A stretch of DNA of 64,000 bases from Pseudomonas frederiksbergensis (GTDB lineage: Bacteria; Pseudomonadota; Gammaproteobacteria; Pseudomonadales; Pseudomonadaceae), in NCBI RefSeq assembly GCF_035751725.1, contig NZ_CP142104.1, positions 4,340,001 through 4,404,000 on the forward strand, written 5' to 3'. The notes below the pieces were generated by a model. That model was not told the origin of the DNA. It saw nothing but the letters and a program-made list of their open reading frames with translations, and searched no databases. The position numbers and the translations under genes were made by a program. Positions 27,087 to 36,883 of the stretch are shown here, piece by piece. How positions within the stretch are numbered: the stretch's first letter is position 1; each line of letters begins with the position of its first letter.

Positions 27087-28808
27087 TTATTCGCTGTCCA
27101 GGTCCTTGCGCCGATACGGGAACACGTCGATCACCTTCCCGGCCCGAATCGCCTCTTGCAGGCCTTTCCAGTAATCAGCGTTGTACAGCTCGCCGTGCAA
27201 CTGGTCGAACAGCTTGCGCTGCCCCGCGTCGGCGAACAGGAACGGCGGGAATTCCTCAGGGAAGACGTCCAACGGCCCGATGGAATACCAGGGCTCGGAC
27301 GCCATTTCATCTTCCGGCGTGCGCGGCTGGGGAATGTGCCGAAAATTGGCTTCGGTGAGGAAGCAGATTTCATCGTAGTCGTAGAACACCACGCGGCCGT
27401 GGCGGGTCACGCCGAAGTTCTTGAGCAACATGTCGCCGGGGAAGATATTGGCGGCCGCCAGTTGCTTGATCGCCAGGCCATAATCTTCCAGTGCCTCGCG
27501 CACCTGGGCTTCGCTGGCGCTTTCCAGGTACAGGTTCAGCGGGGTCATCCGACGCTCGGTCCAGCAGTGGCGAATCAGCACGGTGTCGCCTTCCACCGAC
27601 ACCGTGGAAGGCGCCACCTCCAGCAGCTCCTCCAGGCAGGCCGGCTCGAACTTGCCCAGGGGAAAACGGAAGTCGGCGAACTCCTGGGTATCGGCCATGC
27701 GCCCGACCCGGTCGACGCTTTTCACCAGGCGGTACTTCTCGATGACCGTGGCCCGGTCGACGTTTTTCGACGGCGAGAAACGGTCCTTGATGATCTTGAA
27801 CACGGTGTTGAAGCCCGGCAGCGTAAACACGCTCATGACCATGCCACGCACACCCGGCGCCATGATGAAGCGGTCGTCGGTGTTCGCCAGGTGATTGATC
27901 AAGGCCCGGTAGAACTCCGACTTGCCGTGTTTGTAGAACCCGATGGAGGTGTACAACTCGGCGATGTGTTTGCCCGGCAGGATGCGCTTGAGGAAACCGA
28001 TGAACTCGGCGGGCACCGGCACGTCCACCATGAAGTACGAGCGGGTGAACGAGAAGATGATCGACACCTGCGCCTCGTCAGTGATCAGCGCGTCGATCTG
28101 GATGCCCCGACCCTCACGGTGCAAGAACGGAATCACCAGCGGCCACTGATCATCACGGGTATAGATGCGCCCCACCAGGTAGGCGCCCTTGTTGCGGTAA
28201 AGCACCGAGGAAAACAGTTCGACGGTCAGTTCCGGGTCCTTGCAGACCCAGTCCGGCAGGTTCTCGCGCAATTGGCTTTCGAGGCGTTGCAAGTCGCCGG
28301 GCAGGTCGGCGTAATCCTCGCTGAAGCGATAATCGGCGAAGATCGCCGCCAGCATCTTGTCCAGTTGCCCTTCGGGTTTATAGATGCGGGTCTGAGCTGC
28401 GCGGGCACGACGCAGGCTTGGCCGGGTCGTGTGGATGAACATGGTGCCGTCGCTGATCAGGTCATGGCTGAACAGGCCGCAGAAAATCGAGTTGTACCAG
28501 GTCTCCGACAATTCATCGTCAAAACGCAGGTCGATCAAGCTGATATAGGCGCTTTTCACCAACGGCCAGCAACCGACGTCCATCAAGGCTTCGGCCTCGA
28601 AGGCCTGGCGCAACCTGGCAACGGTTTCGAAGACTTTCTCTTCATACAGATTGATGCGCGCCGCCGAAGCCGCCTGCGCCTCCAACCATTGGGCCTGCTC
28701 GAACCGGGCGCGGGCGCCGTCGGTGATCTGCCGGAAATGCTCACGATAATCGTCGAAACCGTCGAGGATCGAACGGGCGATATCGGTGGCGGGCCATGGC
28801 TGCGACAT
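27087..28808 (-). CDS. aceK: Isocitrate dehydrogenase kinase/phosphatase
   Basis: 573 aa, full family length. Regulatory domain in the first half, then the bifunctional kinase/phosphatase domain: ATP loop [16 protein letters not shown] (about 318-333), VFKIIKD with the conserved Lys, catalytic [11 protein letters not shown] and the metal-binding [10 protein letters not shown]. It reversibly phosphorylates isocitrate dehydrogenase to send carbon through the glyoxylate bypass on acetate or fatty acids. It is monocistronic here, not with aceBA as in E. coli. The DYD metal residues are intact. Confidence 0.97.
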   Translation of the reverse strand: MSQPWPATDIARSILDGFDDYREHFRQITDGARARFEQAQWLEAQAASAARINLYEEKVFETVARLRQAFEAEALMDVGCWPLVKSAYISLIDLRFDDELSETWYNSIFCGLFSHDLISDGTMFIHTTRPSLRRARAAQTRIYKPEGQLDKMLAAIFADYRFSEDYADLPGDLQRLESQLRENLPDWVCKDPELTVELFSSVLYRNKGAYLVGRIYTRDDQWPLVIPFLHREGRGIQIDALITDEAQVSIIFSFTRSYFMVDVPVPAEFIGFLKRILPGKHIAELYTSIGFYKHGKSEFYRALINHLANTDDRFIMAPGVRGMVMSVFTLPGFNTVFKIIKDRFSPSKNVDRATVIEKYRLVKSVDRVGRMADTQEFADFRFPLGKFEPACLEELLEVAPSTVSVEGDTVLIRHCWTERRMTPLNLYLESASEAQVREALEDYGLAIKQLAAANIFPGDMLLKNFGVTRHGRVVFYDYDEICFLTEANFRHIPQPRTPEDEMASEPWYSIGPLDVFPEEFPPFLFADAGQRKLFDQLHGELYNADYWKGLQEAIRAGKVIDVFPYRRKDLDSE

Positions 28809-28938
28809 AGGGTAAACCTCGGCGGGTCATGCTTGTTATTGGCGACTGAGCTTAGAGGTCAATCCCTCGGCAACGCAACCATTGCCATCGGTGTTGGGCG
28901 GGGCGACACTTGCGGCCCGATCAAGGAAGGACACATTC

Positions 28939-29829
28939 GTGAACCTCGTCGATATCCTGCGCTTGCTGTCACTGGCCGCCATCTGGGGCGCGAGTTTTTT
29001 ATTCATGCGCATCATCGCCCCGGTCATTGGGACGATTCCCACGGCATTTTTTCGCGTTTCCATCGCCTTCGTCGGCCTGCTGGTCATCCTCGCCCTGATG
29101 CGTGTCGACTGGAATTTTCGCGGCAAGCTCAAAGTGGTGATGCTGCTGGGCCTGATCAACTCGGGGATTCCGGCAACGTTCTATTCGCTGGCTGCCCAGG
29201 TGCTGCCAGCCGGTTACTCGGCGATTTTCAATGCCACCACGCCACTGATGGGGGTGTTGATTGGCGGTTTGTTCTTCAGCGAAAAACTCACCCTGGCCAA
29301 GGTCAGCGGTGTGTTCCTGGGACTGCTCGGCGTGGGCATCCTGACCCGCGCCGGCCCGGTGGCCTTCGACCTGCAACTGCTGATGGGCGCCCTCGCCTGC
29401 CTGCTTGCCACCACTTGCTATGGCTTCGCCGGTTTCCTCACCCGGCGTTGGCTCGATCATCAAGGTGGCTTGGACAGCCGTCTCTCGGCCCTGGGCAGCA
29501 TGTTCGGTGCAACGGTGTTTTTGCTGCCGCTGTTTGGCTACAGCGTCATCAGCCAGCCGCCGGCCAGTTGGGGCGGTTGGAGCGTCTGGCTGTCCTTGCT
29601 GGGACTGGGGCTGGTGTGCACGGCGCTGGCGTACATCCTTTATTTCCGGCTGCTCAGTTCCATCGGCCCGGTCAAGTCGATGACCGTGACTTTCCTGATC
29701 CCGCCATTCGGCGTGTTGTGGGGCGCGTTGTTGCTGGATGAGCCGTTGGGCATGGCGCATGTGTATGGCGGGTTGTTGATTGCAGCAGCGCTGTGGTTGG
29801 TGTTGAAGCCTGGGGTGTCTAGCCGGTAG
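28939..29829 (+). CDS. EamA/DMT-family transporter
   Basis: 296 aa from a GTG start at 28939-28941, preceded by AAGGAAGG 8 nt upstream. Ten hydrophobic helices in two EamA repeats: LSLAAIWGASFLFMRI near the N-terminus and the second-repeat ending FLIPPFGVLWGALLLDEP. Exporter of unknown small metabolites. Divergent from aceK; the gap between them is 130 bp. Confidence 0.87.
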   Translation: MNLVDILRLLSLAAIWGASFLFMRIIAPVIGTIPTAFFRVSIAFVGLLVILALMRVDWNFRGKLKVVMLLGLINSGIPATFYSLAAQVLPAGYSAIFNATTPLMGVLIGGLFFSEKLTLAKVSGVFLGLLGVGILTRAGPVAFDLQLLMGALACLLATTCYGFAGFLTRRWLDHQGGLDSRLSALGSMFGATVFLLPLFGYSVISQPPASWGGWSVWLSLLGLGLVCTALAYILYFRLLSSIGPVKSMTVTFLIPPFGVLWGALLLDEPLGMAHVYGGLLIAAALWLVLKPGVSSR

Positions 29830-29850
29830 TCCGTTGGCATGGCCGAAAAG

Positions 29851-29918
29851 CTTCGCGAGCAAGCCCGCTCCCGCAGGTTATTCGCAATCCTTGTGGGGGC
29901 GGGCTTGCTCACGAAAGC
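29851..29918. repeat. REPIN, short-spacer copy (class CTGTGGGAGCG)
   Basis: CTTCGCGAGCAAGCCCGCTC at the left and GGGGGCGGGCTTGCTCACGAAAGC at the right, imperfect mirror images around a short spacer, between convergent EamA genes. Confidence 0.7.
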
Positions 29919-29951
29919 GGTAGTGCAATTACCTGATACCTATCCTATAGG

Positions 29952-30815
29952 CTAGCGGCTCTTACGAAACACAAACACCAACCCCACGATGATCAGCACC
30001 ATCCCCAGCAAGCTCAACAACGCCAACCGGTTGCCGAACACCAGGTAGTCCATGATCGCCGTCACCGCTGGCACGAGATAGAACAGGCTGGTCACGTTGA
30101 CCAGGTTGCCCCGGGCAATCAGCCGGTACAGCAACAGCGTCGCCAATACCGACACCACCAGCCCCATCCACAGCACCGGCCCGAAGAACCCCATGCTGTA
30201 TTCGAAGTGAAACGGCTGGAACGGCACGAACACCGCGCACAACACGAGCCCGGCAAGGTACTGCACCGGCAGCGTGCCCAGCGGATTGTCGGTGATGCGT
30301 TTCTGCATGATGGAGCCTGCCGTCATGCTCACCAGCGCCAGCAACCCGCACAGCATGCCCGCCAGGGACATGCCGGCCAGGCCGATGCCCTGGAACACCA
30401 CCATGACCAACCCCACCAATCCCAGCGCCAGGCCGAACATCCGCTGCCAGGAACGCTGGCGCTCCATGAGCACCACGGTAAGGATTGGCTGCACGCCCAT
30501 CAACGTCGCCATTACACCGGGGGTGACGTTCAGTTGCAGCGCCAGCAGATAGAAAATCTGGTAGGCGCCCAACAACACCAACCCCGTCGCTGCCGCGTAC
30601 AGCATCGCCTTGCCCGTGCTGGGGAGCTTGAACTTCAGCATAGGAATCAACAGCACCAGCGCGCACAAAGCGATGGCAAAACGGATCAGCAGGAAGGCGA
30701 AAGGTGACGCGTGGGCCAGGCCCAGTTTGGAAAAGATCGCCCCGCTGCTCCACAGCAGAACGAACAGGCTCGTGGAAGCCGTCGCCAATAAGGCGTTTTT
30801 GGAAAAGGAAAACAT
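29952..30815 (-). CDS. EamA/DMT-family transporter
   Basis: 287 aa. ATG at 30813-30815 with AGGTGG 5 nt upstream is preferred over the in-frame GTG 9 nt earlier. Ten membrane helices in two EamA repeats (LFVLLWSSGAIFSKLGLAHA near the start; FYLVPAVTAIMDYLVFGNRL in the second repeat). Probable small-metabolite exporter. Convergent with another EamA gene, though the two proteins are clearly different in sequence and not a recent duplication. Confidence 0.87.
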   Translation of the reverse strand: MFSFSKNALLATASTSLFVLLWSSGAIFSKLGLAHASPFAFLLIRFAIALCALVLLIPMLKFKLPSTGKAMLYAAATGLVLLGAYQIFYLLALQLNVTPGVMATLMGVQPILTVVLMERQRSWQRMFGLALGLVGLVMVVFQGIGLAGMSLAGMLCGLLALVSMTAGSIMQKRITDNPLGTLPVQYLAGLVLCAVFVPFQPFHFEYSMGFFGPVLWMGLVVSVLATLLLYRLIARGNLVNVTSLFYLVPAVTAIMDYLVFGNRLALLSLLGMVLIIVGLVFVFRKSR

Positions 30816-31149
30816 GAAAACCACCTGTAGTCAGGCATTAAGCCAACTCAGCCGAAGCTGAAATCCAGTCGTTTTTTCAGGCGGGCACAGGGAACGGCAA
30901 CCGTTGCCGATCAGCCCTGAACGCCAACACCCGGCGGTGATACGCAGGCGTATACCGGTGAGCGACTGACAGGTGGAGGGTATTGACCGATCTGCTCAGG
31001 CGACCTATTCCCGCACGGCACGACGCCAGCGTAGAACGCTGGAACCACGACCGCGGTGAATGGAAATGCAGGCATGAGCCGATCTCTTGGAGGATGGGTC
31101 CGAAAACCGAGCGCTGACTATAACCAGCGCCCGTTGTGTAACGCAATGT
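30816..31149. other. Intergenic region without recognisable gene
   Basis: 334 bp between the EamA start and the lpxO-like stop. I see the ribosome site of the EamA gene at its left edge and a small dyad GCGCTG...CAGCGC near 31111-31130 that could end the lpxO transcript. No convincing reading frame, RNA gene or REP sequence. Confidence 0.5.
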
Positions 31150-32088
31150 TTAAACAAACAACCAATAACCCAGTGCCGTCAGCACGGCTACGGCCAGCAC
31201 AGGGCGCATCACCCGATACGCCTTGGGATGCCTGCGCTTGAATTGCTTGACCCGACCGCTGATACCGTCGCTGAACGACTTGCTCCAGGCATAGGCCTGG
31301 TTGATGCCGCCGACGCGTTCGTCGTCGAGGTTTTGCGGCGCGGTCGCGCGGCCGAGAAACGCGCTGATGGTGCGGTTGACGCGGGCCATCAGGCGGCTTT
31401 TCAAGGGCCGCTCGACGTCACAAAACAAGATGACGCGGGTCTGCGGGGTTTCGTTCTTGACCCAGTGCACATAGGTTTCATCGAACATGACGTCTTCGCC
31501 ATCGCGCCAGGCATAGATCTGACCGTCAACGAAAATCCGACAATTCTCGGAATTGGGCGTGGACAGCCCCAGGTGATACCGCAACGAACCGGCGAAGGGG
31601 TCTCGATGGGGGTTCAGGTGGCTGCCACCCGGCAGCAGGGCAAACATTGCGCCCCGGACGTTGGGGATCCGGCTGACCAGCTCGACCGTCCTGGGGCATA
31701 ACAACTCGGCAGACGGCAGCGGTTTGTCGTACCACTTGAGGTAGAAACGCTTCCAGCCTTTCTTGAAAAACGAGCCGAAACCGGCGTCATTGTTTTTCTC
31801 GGCAGCCCGAATGTAACCCTCGTCGAACAGGTGCATGGCCTCGTCGCGGATCACTTGCCAGTTATCCTTGAGCACATCCAGCTCGGGAAATTGGCTGCGA
31901 TCCAGGTAAGGTTTGGAGGGCACGCCGGAGAACAGATACATCAGCGCGTTATAAGGGGCGAACAGCGCCGAATGGTTGACGAACTGGCGCAATACCGGCA
32001 AACGCGCCTTGCCACGTAAATGCACATAAAGCGTACTGCCCATGAACAGCAACAGTACCGAGGACTTGGCGATAAACGAAACGGTCAT
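31150..32088 (-). CDS. lpxO: Lipid A hydroxylase LpxO-like Fe(II)/2-oxoglutarate dioxygenase
   Basis: 312 aa from ATG with AGGAGC 6 nt upstream. Aspartyl/asparaginyl beta-hydroxylase fold: an N-terminal membrane anchor (about 7-22), GGSHLNPHRDPFAGSLRYHL carrying the iron His and the 2-oxoglutarate-binding residues, FVDGQIYAWRDGE, MFDETYVHWVKN with the second iron His, and RVILFCDVERP with the Arg. A C-terminal hydrophobic tail (VLAVAVLTALGYWLF) suggests a second anchor. LpxO 2-hydroxylates the secondary laurate of lipid A on the inner membrane. An EptA-type lipid A enzyme lies elsewhere in the window. Confidence 0.87.
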   Translation of the reverse strand: MTVSFIAKSSVLLLFMGSTLYVHLRGKARLPVLRQFVNHSALFAPYNALMYLFSGVPSKPYLDRSQFPELDVLKDNWQVIRDEAMHLFDEGYIRAAEKNNDAGFGSFFKKGWKRFYLKWYDKPLPSAELLCPRTVELVSRIPNVRGAMFALLPGGSHLNPHRDPFAGSLRYHLGLSTPNSENCRIFVDGQIYAWRDGEDVMFDETYVHWVKNETPQTRVILFCDVERPLKSRLMARVNRTISAFLGRATAPQNLDDERVGGINQAYAWSKSFSDGISGRVKQFKRRHPKAYRVMRPVLAVAVLTALGYWLFV

Positions 32089-32230
32089 GTCAAAGCTCCT
32101 TCTCGAAACCACTGACGCAACGCCAACTGCCCGACGTAGCCAGGGGCCATGCTAAACACCCATGGCCCGGGTAAAAACCGTCTGACGCAACATTCTCTGT
32201 TGAGTAAAACGCAACAATCACCTTCTAACA

Positions 32231-32257
32231 CGCGTCACCTGAACCTTGGCTGACGCG
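32231..32257 (-). terminator. Hairpin downstream of cysK
   Basis: Stem CGCGTCA/TGACGCG (32231-32237 and 32251-32257) with a 13-nt loop, 51 nt after the cysK stop. Only TGTTAG follows, so it is a weak terminator candidate. A second hairpin, GGGCCATG/CATGGCCC (32144-32168), lies further on towards lpxO. Confidence 0.35.
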
Positions 32258-32308
32258 CTTTCAAACGTGCCTCGCTACATGGCGCCTACCGCCATATCCG
32301 GCCTGCGG

Positions 32309-33283
32309 TTACTGCTGGGTCTCCTGCTCGGTAAACAGATCGCTGAACAGCATGCTCGACAGGTACCGCTCGCCCGAGTCCGGCAGGATCACCACGATGG
32401 TCTTGCCCTGCATTTCCGGCTTTTCCGCCAAGCGTGCCGCCACGGCCATCGCCGCGCCGCAGGAGATACCGCACAGGATGCCCTCTTCCTGCATCAAGCG
32501 CAGGGCCATGGCCTTGGATTCTTCATCGGTCACCCGCTCGACCTGATCGACGATCGACAAATCGAGGTTCTTCGGCACGAAACCCGCGCCGATGCCCTGG
32601 ATCTTGTGGGGGCTGGGCTTGATTTCCTGCCCAGCCATCGCCTGGGTAATCACCGGCGAAGCCTCGGGCTCCACCGCCACCGACAGGATCGGTTTGCCGC
32701 ACGTATTCTTGATATACCGTGAGACCCCGGTAATCGTTCCGCCCGTGCCCACGCCCGCGACCAGCACGTCGACCGCGCCATCCGTATCGTTCCAGATTTC
32801 CGGGCCAGTGGTTTTCTCATGGATCGCCGGGTTTGCCGGATTGTCGAACTGCTGCGGCATGAAATATTTCGACGGGTCGCTGGCCATGATCTCGGCGGCT
32901 TTCTCGATGGCTCCTTTCATGCCCTTGGCGGGCTCGGTGAGCACCAGCTCCGCGCCCAGGGCCTTGAGCACCTTGCGCCGTTCGATGCTCATGGACGCAG
33001 GCATGGTCAGCATCAATTTATAGCCACGGGCGGCGGCCACGAATGCCAGGCCGATACCGGTATTACCCGAAGTTGGTTCGACGATGGTCATGCCCGGCTT
33101 GAGTTTGCCAGTGCTTTCGGCGTCCCAGATCATGTTGGCGCCAATCCGGCATTTAACTGAATAACCCGGGTTGCGCCCTTCGATTTTCGCCAGGATGGTC
33201 ACGCCACGCGGGGCGATGCGATTGATCTGCACCAGTGGCGTATTGCCAATGGAATGGGCGTTGTCAGCGTATATACGACTCAT
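32309..33283 (-). CDS. cysK: Cysteine synthase A (O-acetylserine sulfhydrylase)
   Basis: 324 aa. PLP fold-type II enzyme: NTPLV near the N-terminus, the PLP-lysine motif [11 protein letters not shown] (Lys about 44), the substrate loop TSGNTG (about 71-76), the phosphate cup [10 protein letters not shown] (about 179-188) and [10 protein letters not shown] near the C-terminus. It makes L-cysteine from O-acetylserine and sulphide. [15 protein letters not shown] is the CysK rather than CysM version of the motif. Monocistronic. Confidence 0.95.
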   Translation of the reverse strand: MSRIYADNAHSIGNTPLVQINRIAPRGVTILAKIEGRNPGYSVKCRIGANMIWDAESTGKLKPGMTIVEPTSGNTGIGLAFVAAARGYKLMLTMPASMSIERRKVLKALGAELVLTEPAKGMKGAIEKAAEIMASDPSKYFMPQQFDNPANPAIHEKTTGPEIWNDTDGAVDVLVAGVGTGGTITGVSRYIKNTCGKPILSVAVEPEASPVITQAMAGQEIKPSPHKIQGIGAGFVPKNLDLSIVDQVERVTDEESKAMALRLMQEEGILCGISCGAAMAVAARLAEKPEMQGKTIVVILPDSGERYLSSMLFSDLFTEQETQQ

Positions 33284-33410
33284 GACCGGGTCCTTGAATG
33301 CAGAGGGAATTTAGCGCTTAAAGGTAAGCCTGTTACCCAAGGGCGTCCAGTTGCACCGAACGTTCCAGTTGTTACAGGAGTCAATGACTTTAACAACGGA
33401 GACTACTGTC

Positions 33411-34487
33411 ATGAAGCGTCGATACAGCTGGCCACTGTGGGCTTTCGTCGCCATCGTTGCGCTGCTGGTGGCCCTGCATTTCGCCTTGCCCTACCTGGTA
33501 CGCGACTACCTGAACGACAAGCTGGCGGACATGGGCGATTACCGCGGCCAGGTCGTCGATGTCGACCTGGCGCTCTGGCGCGGCGCCTATCGGATCAACG
33601 GCCTGAGGATCGTCAAGGTCGACGGCAAGGTCCCGGTGCCATTCGTCGATGCTCCGCTGGTCGACCTGTCCGTGAGCTGGCACTCGCTGTGGTATGACCA
33701 TGCGGTGGTGGCGGAAGTGGAGTTCGCCCGTCCCGAAGTCAACTTTGTCGATGGCGGCGCCAACCGGCAGGATTCCCAAACCGGCCAGGGCACCAACTGG
33801 CGCGAGCAACTGGAAAAACTGCTGCCCATCACCTTCAACGAAGTGCGTATCCGGGACGGCAAGGTCACCTTTCGCAATTTCAATTCCAAGCCGCCGGTCA
33901 ACCTGAGGGCCACCGACGTCAACGCCAGTTTCTACAACCTGACCAATGTGGTCGACACCGAAGGCAAGCGCGACGCCCGCTTTGAAGGCAAGGCCCTGGT
34001 GGCCGAACATGCGCCCCTGGAGATGCAAGCCACCTTCGACCCCCTGAGCAATTTCGAAGACTTCGATTTCCGCCTTCGGGCGACGAACATCGAACTCAAG
34101 CGCCTGAATGATTTCGCCGCGGCCTATGGCAAATTCGATTTCAATGCCGGCCATGGCGACCTGGTGGTCGAGGCCGAAGCCGACAACGCCAAGCTCAGCG
34201 GCTACATCAAGCCACTGCTGCGTGATGTCGACGTGTTCGACTGGCAGCAGGACGTGGAAAACCAGAACAAGAACATCTTCCGCTCGGTCTGGGAAGCCCT
34301 GGTTGGCGCAGGCGAAACGGCCCTCAAGAACCAACGCAAGAACCAATTCGCCACCCGGGTGGAACTCAGCGGCAATGTCCACCAGCAGGACATCAGCGCC
34401 TTCGAAGCTTTCCTGCAGATCCTGCGCAACGGTTTCGTCCAGGCCTTCAATGCCCGCTACGAGCAGCCGCCGCCCTCAAAGGATTAG
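33411..34487 (+). CDS. DUF748/AsmA-like membrane-anchored protein
   Basis: 358 aa from ATG at 33411 (MKRRYSWPLW) with GGAG 9 nt upstream; an in-frame ATG at 33384 has AGGAG only 3 nt away and is less likely. One N-terminal membrane helix (about 8-27), then a periplasmic beta-rich region with VDVDLALWRGAYRINGLRI and FRLRATNIELKRLNDFAAAY, which resemble DUF748/AsmA-like repeats linked to outer-membrane lipid transport or assembly. Function unproven. Divergent from cysK. Confidence 0.8.
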   Translation: MKRRYSWPLWAFVAIVALLVALHFALPYLVRDYLNDKLADMGDYRGQVVDVDLALWRGAYRINGLRIVKVDGKVPVPFVDAPLVDLSVSWHSLWYDHAVVAEVEFARPEVNFVDGGANRQDSQTGQGTNWREQLEKLLPITFNEVRIRDGKVTFRNFNSKPPVNLRATDVNASFYNLTNVVDTEGKRDARFEGKALVAEHAPLEMQATFDPLSNFEDFDFRLRATNIELKRLNDFAAAYGKFDFNAGHGDLVVEAEADNAKLSGYIKPLLRDVDVFDWQQDVENQNKNIFRSVWEALVGAGETALKNQRKNQFATRVELSGNVHQQDISAFEAFLQILRNGFVQAFNARYEQPPPSKD

Positions 34488-34529
34488 GTTTGGCGCCGAT
34501 CTTCCAGCGCAGTAGACATGCCATCGAAT

Positions 34530-34550
34530 GTATCGCCAAATTGGCGATAC
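34530..34550. promoter_or_regulatory. Perfect 21-bp palindrome, candidate operator
   Basis: GTATCGCCAA-A-TTGGCGATAC: ten base pairs each side of a single central base, with no T-tract. It lies 42 nt after the DUF748 gene and about 75 nt upstream of the predicted moxR -35 element, in an otherwise non-coding 231-bp gap. Confidence 0.5.
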
Positions 34551-34622
34551 GAAATGCTGGCAAGGCGCCGAGACTGAGTCAACATGTGACGCCCCATTCA
34601 GAGACTGAATACAGCGTCTGCG

Positions 34623-34652
34623 TTCACAGTCGGCGGGGCCTCGCGGTATAGT
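34623..34652 (+). promoter_or_regulatory. Sigma70-type promoter for the moxR-vwa operon
   Basis: TTCACA (34623-34628), 18-nt spacer, TATAGT (34647-34652); the moxR ATG is at 34719. The -10 is one base off consensus and the -35 is weaker. Confidence 0.5.
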
Positions 34653-34718
34653 CGGGCACGCTATTTATTTCGCGCGCCCCGCCTCGCCGGGCCGACGACA
34701 CGTTCGAGGAAATTGCAG

Positions 34719-35564
34719 ATGAAGTTCGAAGGCACCAGCGCCTACGTGGCCACCGATGACCTGAAACTGGCCGTGAACGCCGCCATCACCCTGGAACGGC
34801 CGCTGCTGGTCAAGGGCGAGCCGGGCACCGGCAAGACCATGCTCGCCGAACAATTGGCCGAGTCCTTCGGCGCGCGCCTGATCACCTGGCACATCAAGTC
34901 CACCACCAAGGCCCACCAAGGCCTGTACGAGTACGACGCGGTCAGCCGCCTGCGGGACTCGCAGTTGGGCGTGGACAAGGTCCATGACGTGCGCAACTAC
35001 CTGAAGAAGGGCAAGCTCTGGGAAGCGTTCGAGTCCGAGGAGCGGGTGATCCTGCTGATCGACGAAATCGACAAGGCCGACATCGAGTTCCCCAACGACC
35101 TGCTGCAGGAACTCGACAAGATGGAGTTCTACGTCTACGAGACCGACGAAACCATCAAGGCCAAGCAGCGCCCGATCATCATTATTACCTCCAACAACGA
35201 AAAAGAACTGCCGGACGCCTTCCTGCGCCGCTGCTTCTTCCACTACATCGCCTTCCCCGACCGCGTCACCCTGCAAAAAATCGTCGATGTGCATTACCCG
35301 GACATCAAGAAGGACTTGGTCAGCGAAGCGCTGGACGTGTTCTTCGACGTTCGCAAGGTGCCGGGCCTGAAGAAAAAACCTTCCACTTCCGAACTGGTGG
35401 ACTGGCTCAAGCTGCTGATGGCCGACAACATCGGCGAAGCGGTGCTGCGCGAGCGTGATCCGACCAAGGCCATTCCACCGCTGGCCGGCGCCCTGGTCAA
35501 GAACGAACAGGATGTGCAACTGCTTGAGCGCCTGGCGTTCATGAGCCGTCGCGGCACCCGCTGA
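34719..35564 (+). CDS. MoxR-family AAA+ ATPase
   Basis: 281 aa from ATG with GAGGA 8 nt upstream. Walker A GEPGTGKT (about 32-39), Walker B ILLIDEIDKAD (about 111-121), sensor 1 IIIITSNNEKELPDAFLRRC with the arginine-finger region, and the C-terminal lid. MoxR proteins act with VWA-domain partners to activate or insert metal cofactors into enzyme complexes. The next gene, 34 nt downstream, encodes such a partner, so the two form a chaperone module. The client enzyme is not encoded next to them. Confidence 0.92.
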   Translation: MKFEGTSAYVATDDLKLAVNAAITLERPLLVKGEPGTGKTMLAEQLAESFGARLITWHIKSTTKAHQGLYEYDAVSRLRDSQLGVDKVHDVRNYLKKGKLWEAFESEERVILLIDEIDKADIEFPNDLLQELDKMEFYVYETDETIKAKQRPIIIITSNNEKELPDAFLRRCFFHYIAFPDRVTLQKIVDVHYPDIKKDLVSEALDVFFDVRKVPGLKKKPSTSELVDWLKLLMADNIGEAVLRERDPTKAIPPLAGALVKNEQDVQLLERLAFMSRRGTR

Positions 35565-35598
35565 TCCTCTTCGTTTAACAAGAGCGAGGGCGATTGCC

Positions 35599-36777
35599 AT
35601 GCTGCTTAACCTGTTCAATGAGATGCGCGCCGCCAAGGTGCCCGTGTCGGTGCGTGAACTGCTGGACCTGATCAACGCGCTTAAACAGCGGGTGATCTTC
35701 GCCGACATGGACGAGTTCTATTACCTGTCCCGGGCGATCCTGGTGAAGGACGAACGGCATTTCGACAAGTTCGACCGGGCGTTTGCCGCCTACTTCAACG
35801 GCCTGGAGAAACTCGACGATCACCTCCAGGCGCTGATTCCCGAGGACTGGCTGCGCAAGGAATTCGAGCGCTCGTTGACCGACGAGGAACGGGCGCAGAT
35901 CCAATCCCTGGGCGGCCTGGACAAGCTGATCGAAGAATTCAAGAAGCGCCTGGAAGAACAGAAGGAACGTCACGCCGGGGGCAACAAGTGGATCGGCACC
36001 GGCGGCACCAGCCCATTCGGCTCCGGCGGTTTCAACCCCGAAGGCATTCGGGTCGGCGACGCCGGCAAGCGCCAGGGCAAGGCCGTGAAGGTCTGGGACC
36101 AGCGCGAATACAAGAACCTCGACGACCAGGTGGAGTTGGGCACCCGCAACATCAAGATCGCTCTGCGCCGCTTGCGCAAGTTCGCCCGCCAGGGTGCGGC
36201 CGAAGAGTTGGACATCGACGGCACCATCGACCACACCGCCCGGGACGCCGGGCTCTTGAACATCCAGATGCGCCCGGAGCGCCGCAACACCGTCAAGTTG
36301 TTGCTGCTGTTCGACATCGGTGGCTCGATGGATGCCCACGTGAAGATCTGCGAAGAACTGTTTTCGGCCTGCAAGACCGAGTTCAAGCACCTGGAGTACT
36401 TCTACTTCCACAACTTCGTCTACGAATCGGTGTGGAAGAACAACCTGCGCCGCACCTCGGAACGCACCTCGACCCAGGACTTGCTGCACAAGTACGGCGC
36501 CGACTACAAAGTGATCTTCATCGGCGACGCTGCCATGGCGCCTTATGAAATCACCCAGGCCGGCGGCAGCGTCGAGCACTGGAACGAAGAAGCCGGTTAT
36601 GTGTGGATGCAGCGCTTCATGGAGAAGTACAAGAAGCTCATCTGGATCAACCCGTACCCCAAGGACACCTGGGGCTACACCGCCTCGACCAACATCGTGC
36701 GCGAATTGGTGGAAGACCGGATGTATCCGCTGACGTTGCGGGGGTTGGAGGAAGGGATGCGGTTTCTTTCCAAATAA
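35599..36777 (+). CDS. VWA-domain protein, partner of the MoxR ATPase
   Basis: 392 aa. N-terminal helical part (about 1-110), a Gly-rich low-complexity linker (about 130-155: GGNKWIGTGGTSPFGSGGFN), then a VWA domain from about 225 with MIDAS motif LLLFDIGGSMDAH. The MIDAS here is D-x-G-x-S rather than the usual D-x-S-x-S. GDAAMAPYE may carry the MIDAS Asp/Thr-equivalent loop. A soluble cytoplasmic protein with no signal or membrane segment. It starts 34 nt after moxR. Confidence 0.88.
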   Translation: MLLNLFNEMRAAKVPVSVRELLDLINALKQRVIFADMDEFYYLSRAILVKDERHFDKFDRAFAAYFNGLEKLDDHLQALIPEDWLRKEFERSLTDEERAQIQSLGGLDKLIEEFKKRLEEQKERHAGGNKWIGTGGTSPFGSGGFNPEGIRVGDAGKRQGKAVKVWDQREYKNLDDQVELGTRNIKIALRRLRKFARQGAAEELDIDGTIDHTARDAGLLNIQMRPERRNTVKLLLLFDIGGSMDAHVKICEELFSACKTEFKHLEYFYFHNFVYESVWKNNLRRTSERTSTQDLLHKYGADYKVIFIGDAAMAPYEITQAGGSVEHWNEEAGYVWMQRFMEKYKKLIWINPYPKDTWGYTASTNIVRELVEDRMYPLTLRGLEEGMRFLSK

Positions 36778-36802
36778 AGTCTTCCGGTGCCTGTAAGGGC
36801 CT

Positions 36803-36880
36803 CTTCGCGAGCAAGCCCGCTCCCACACTGGATCTGCGTCGCACAGCAGATTCCTTGTGGAAGCGGGCTTGCTCGCGAAG
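36803..36880. repeat. REPIN (class CTGTGGGAGCG)
   Basis: CTTCGCGAGCAAGCCCGCTC at the left and GGAAGCGGGCTTGCTCGCGA-AG at the right, mirrored around a spacer of about 25 nt, between convergent genes. Confidence 0.8.
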
Positions 36881-36883
36881 CTG

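Noticed and set aside
26907..29741. A 944-codon plus-strand frame opposite aceK and into the EamA gene
   Set aside because: It is the shadow of aceK in high-G+C DNA. AceK is complete and unmistakable, and the shadow has no recognisable domain.
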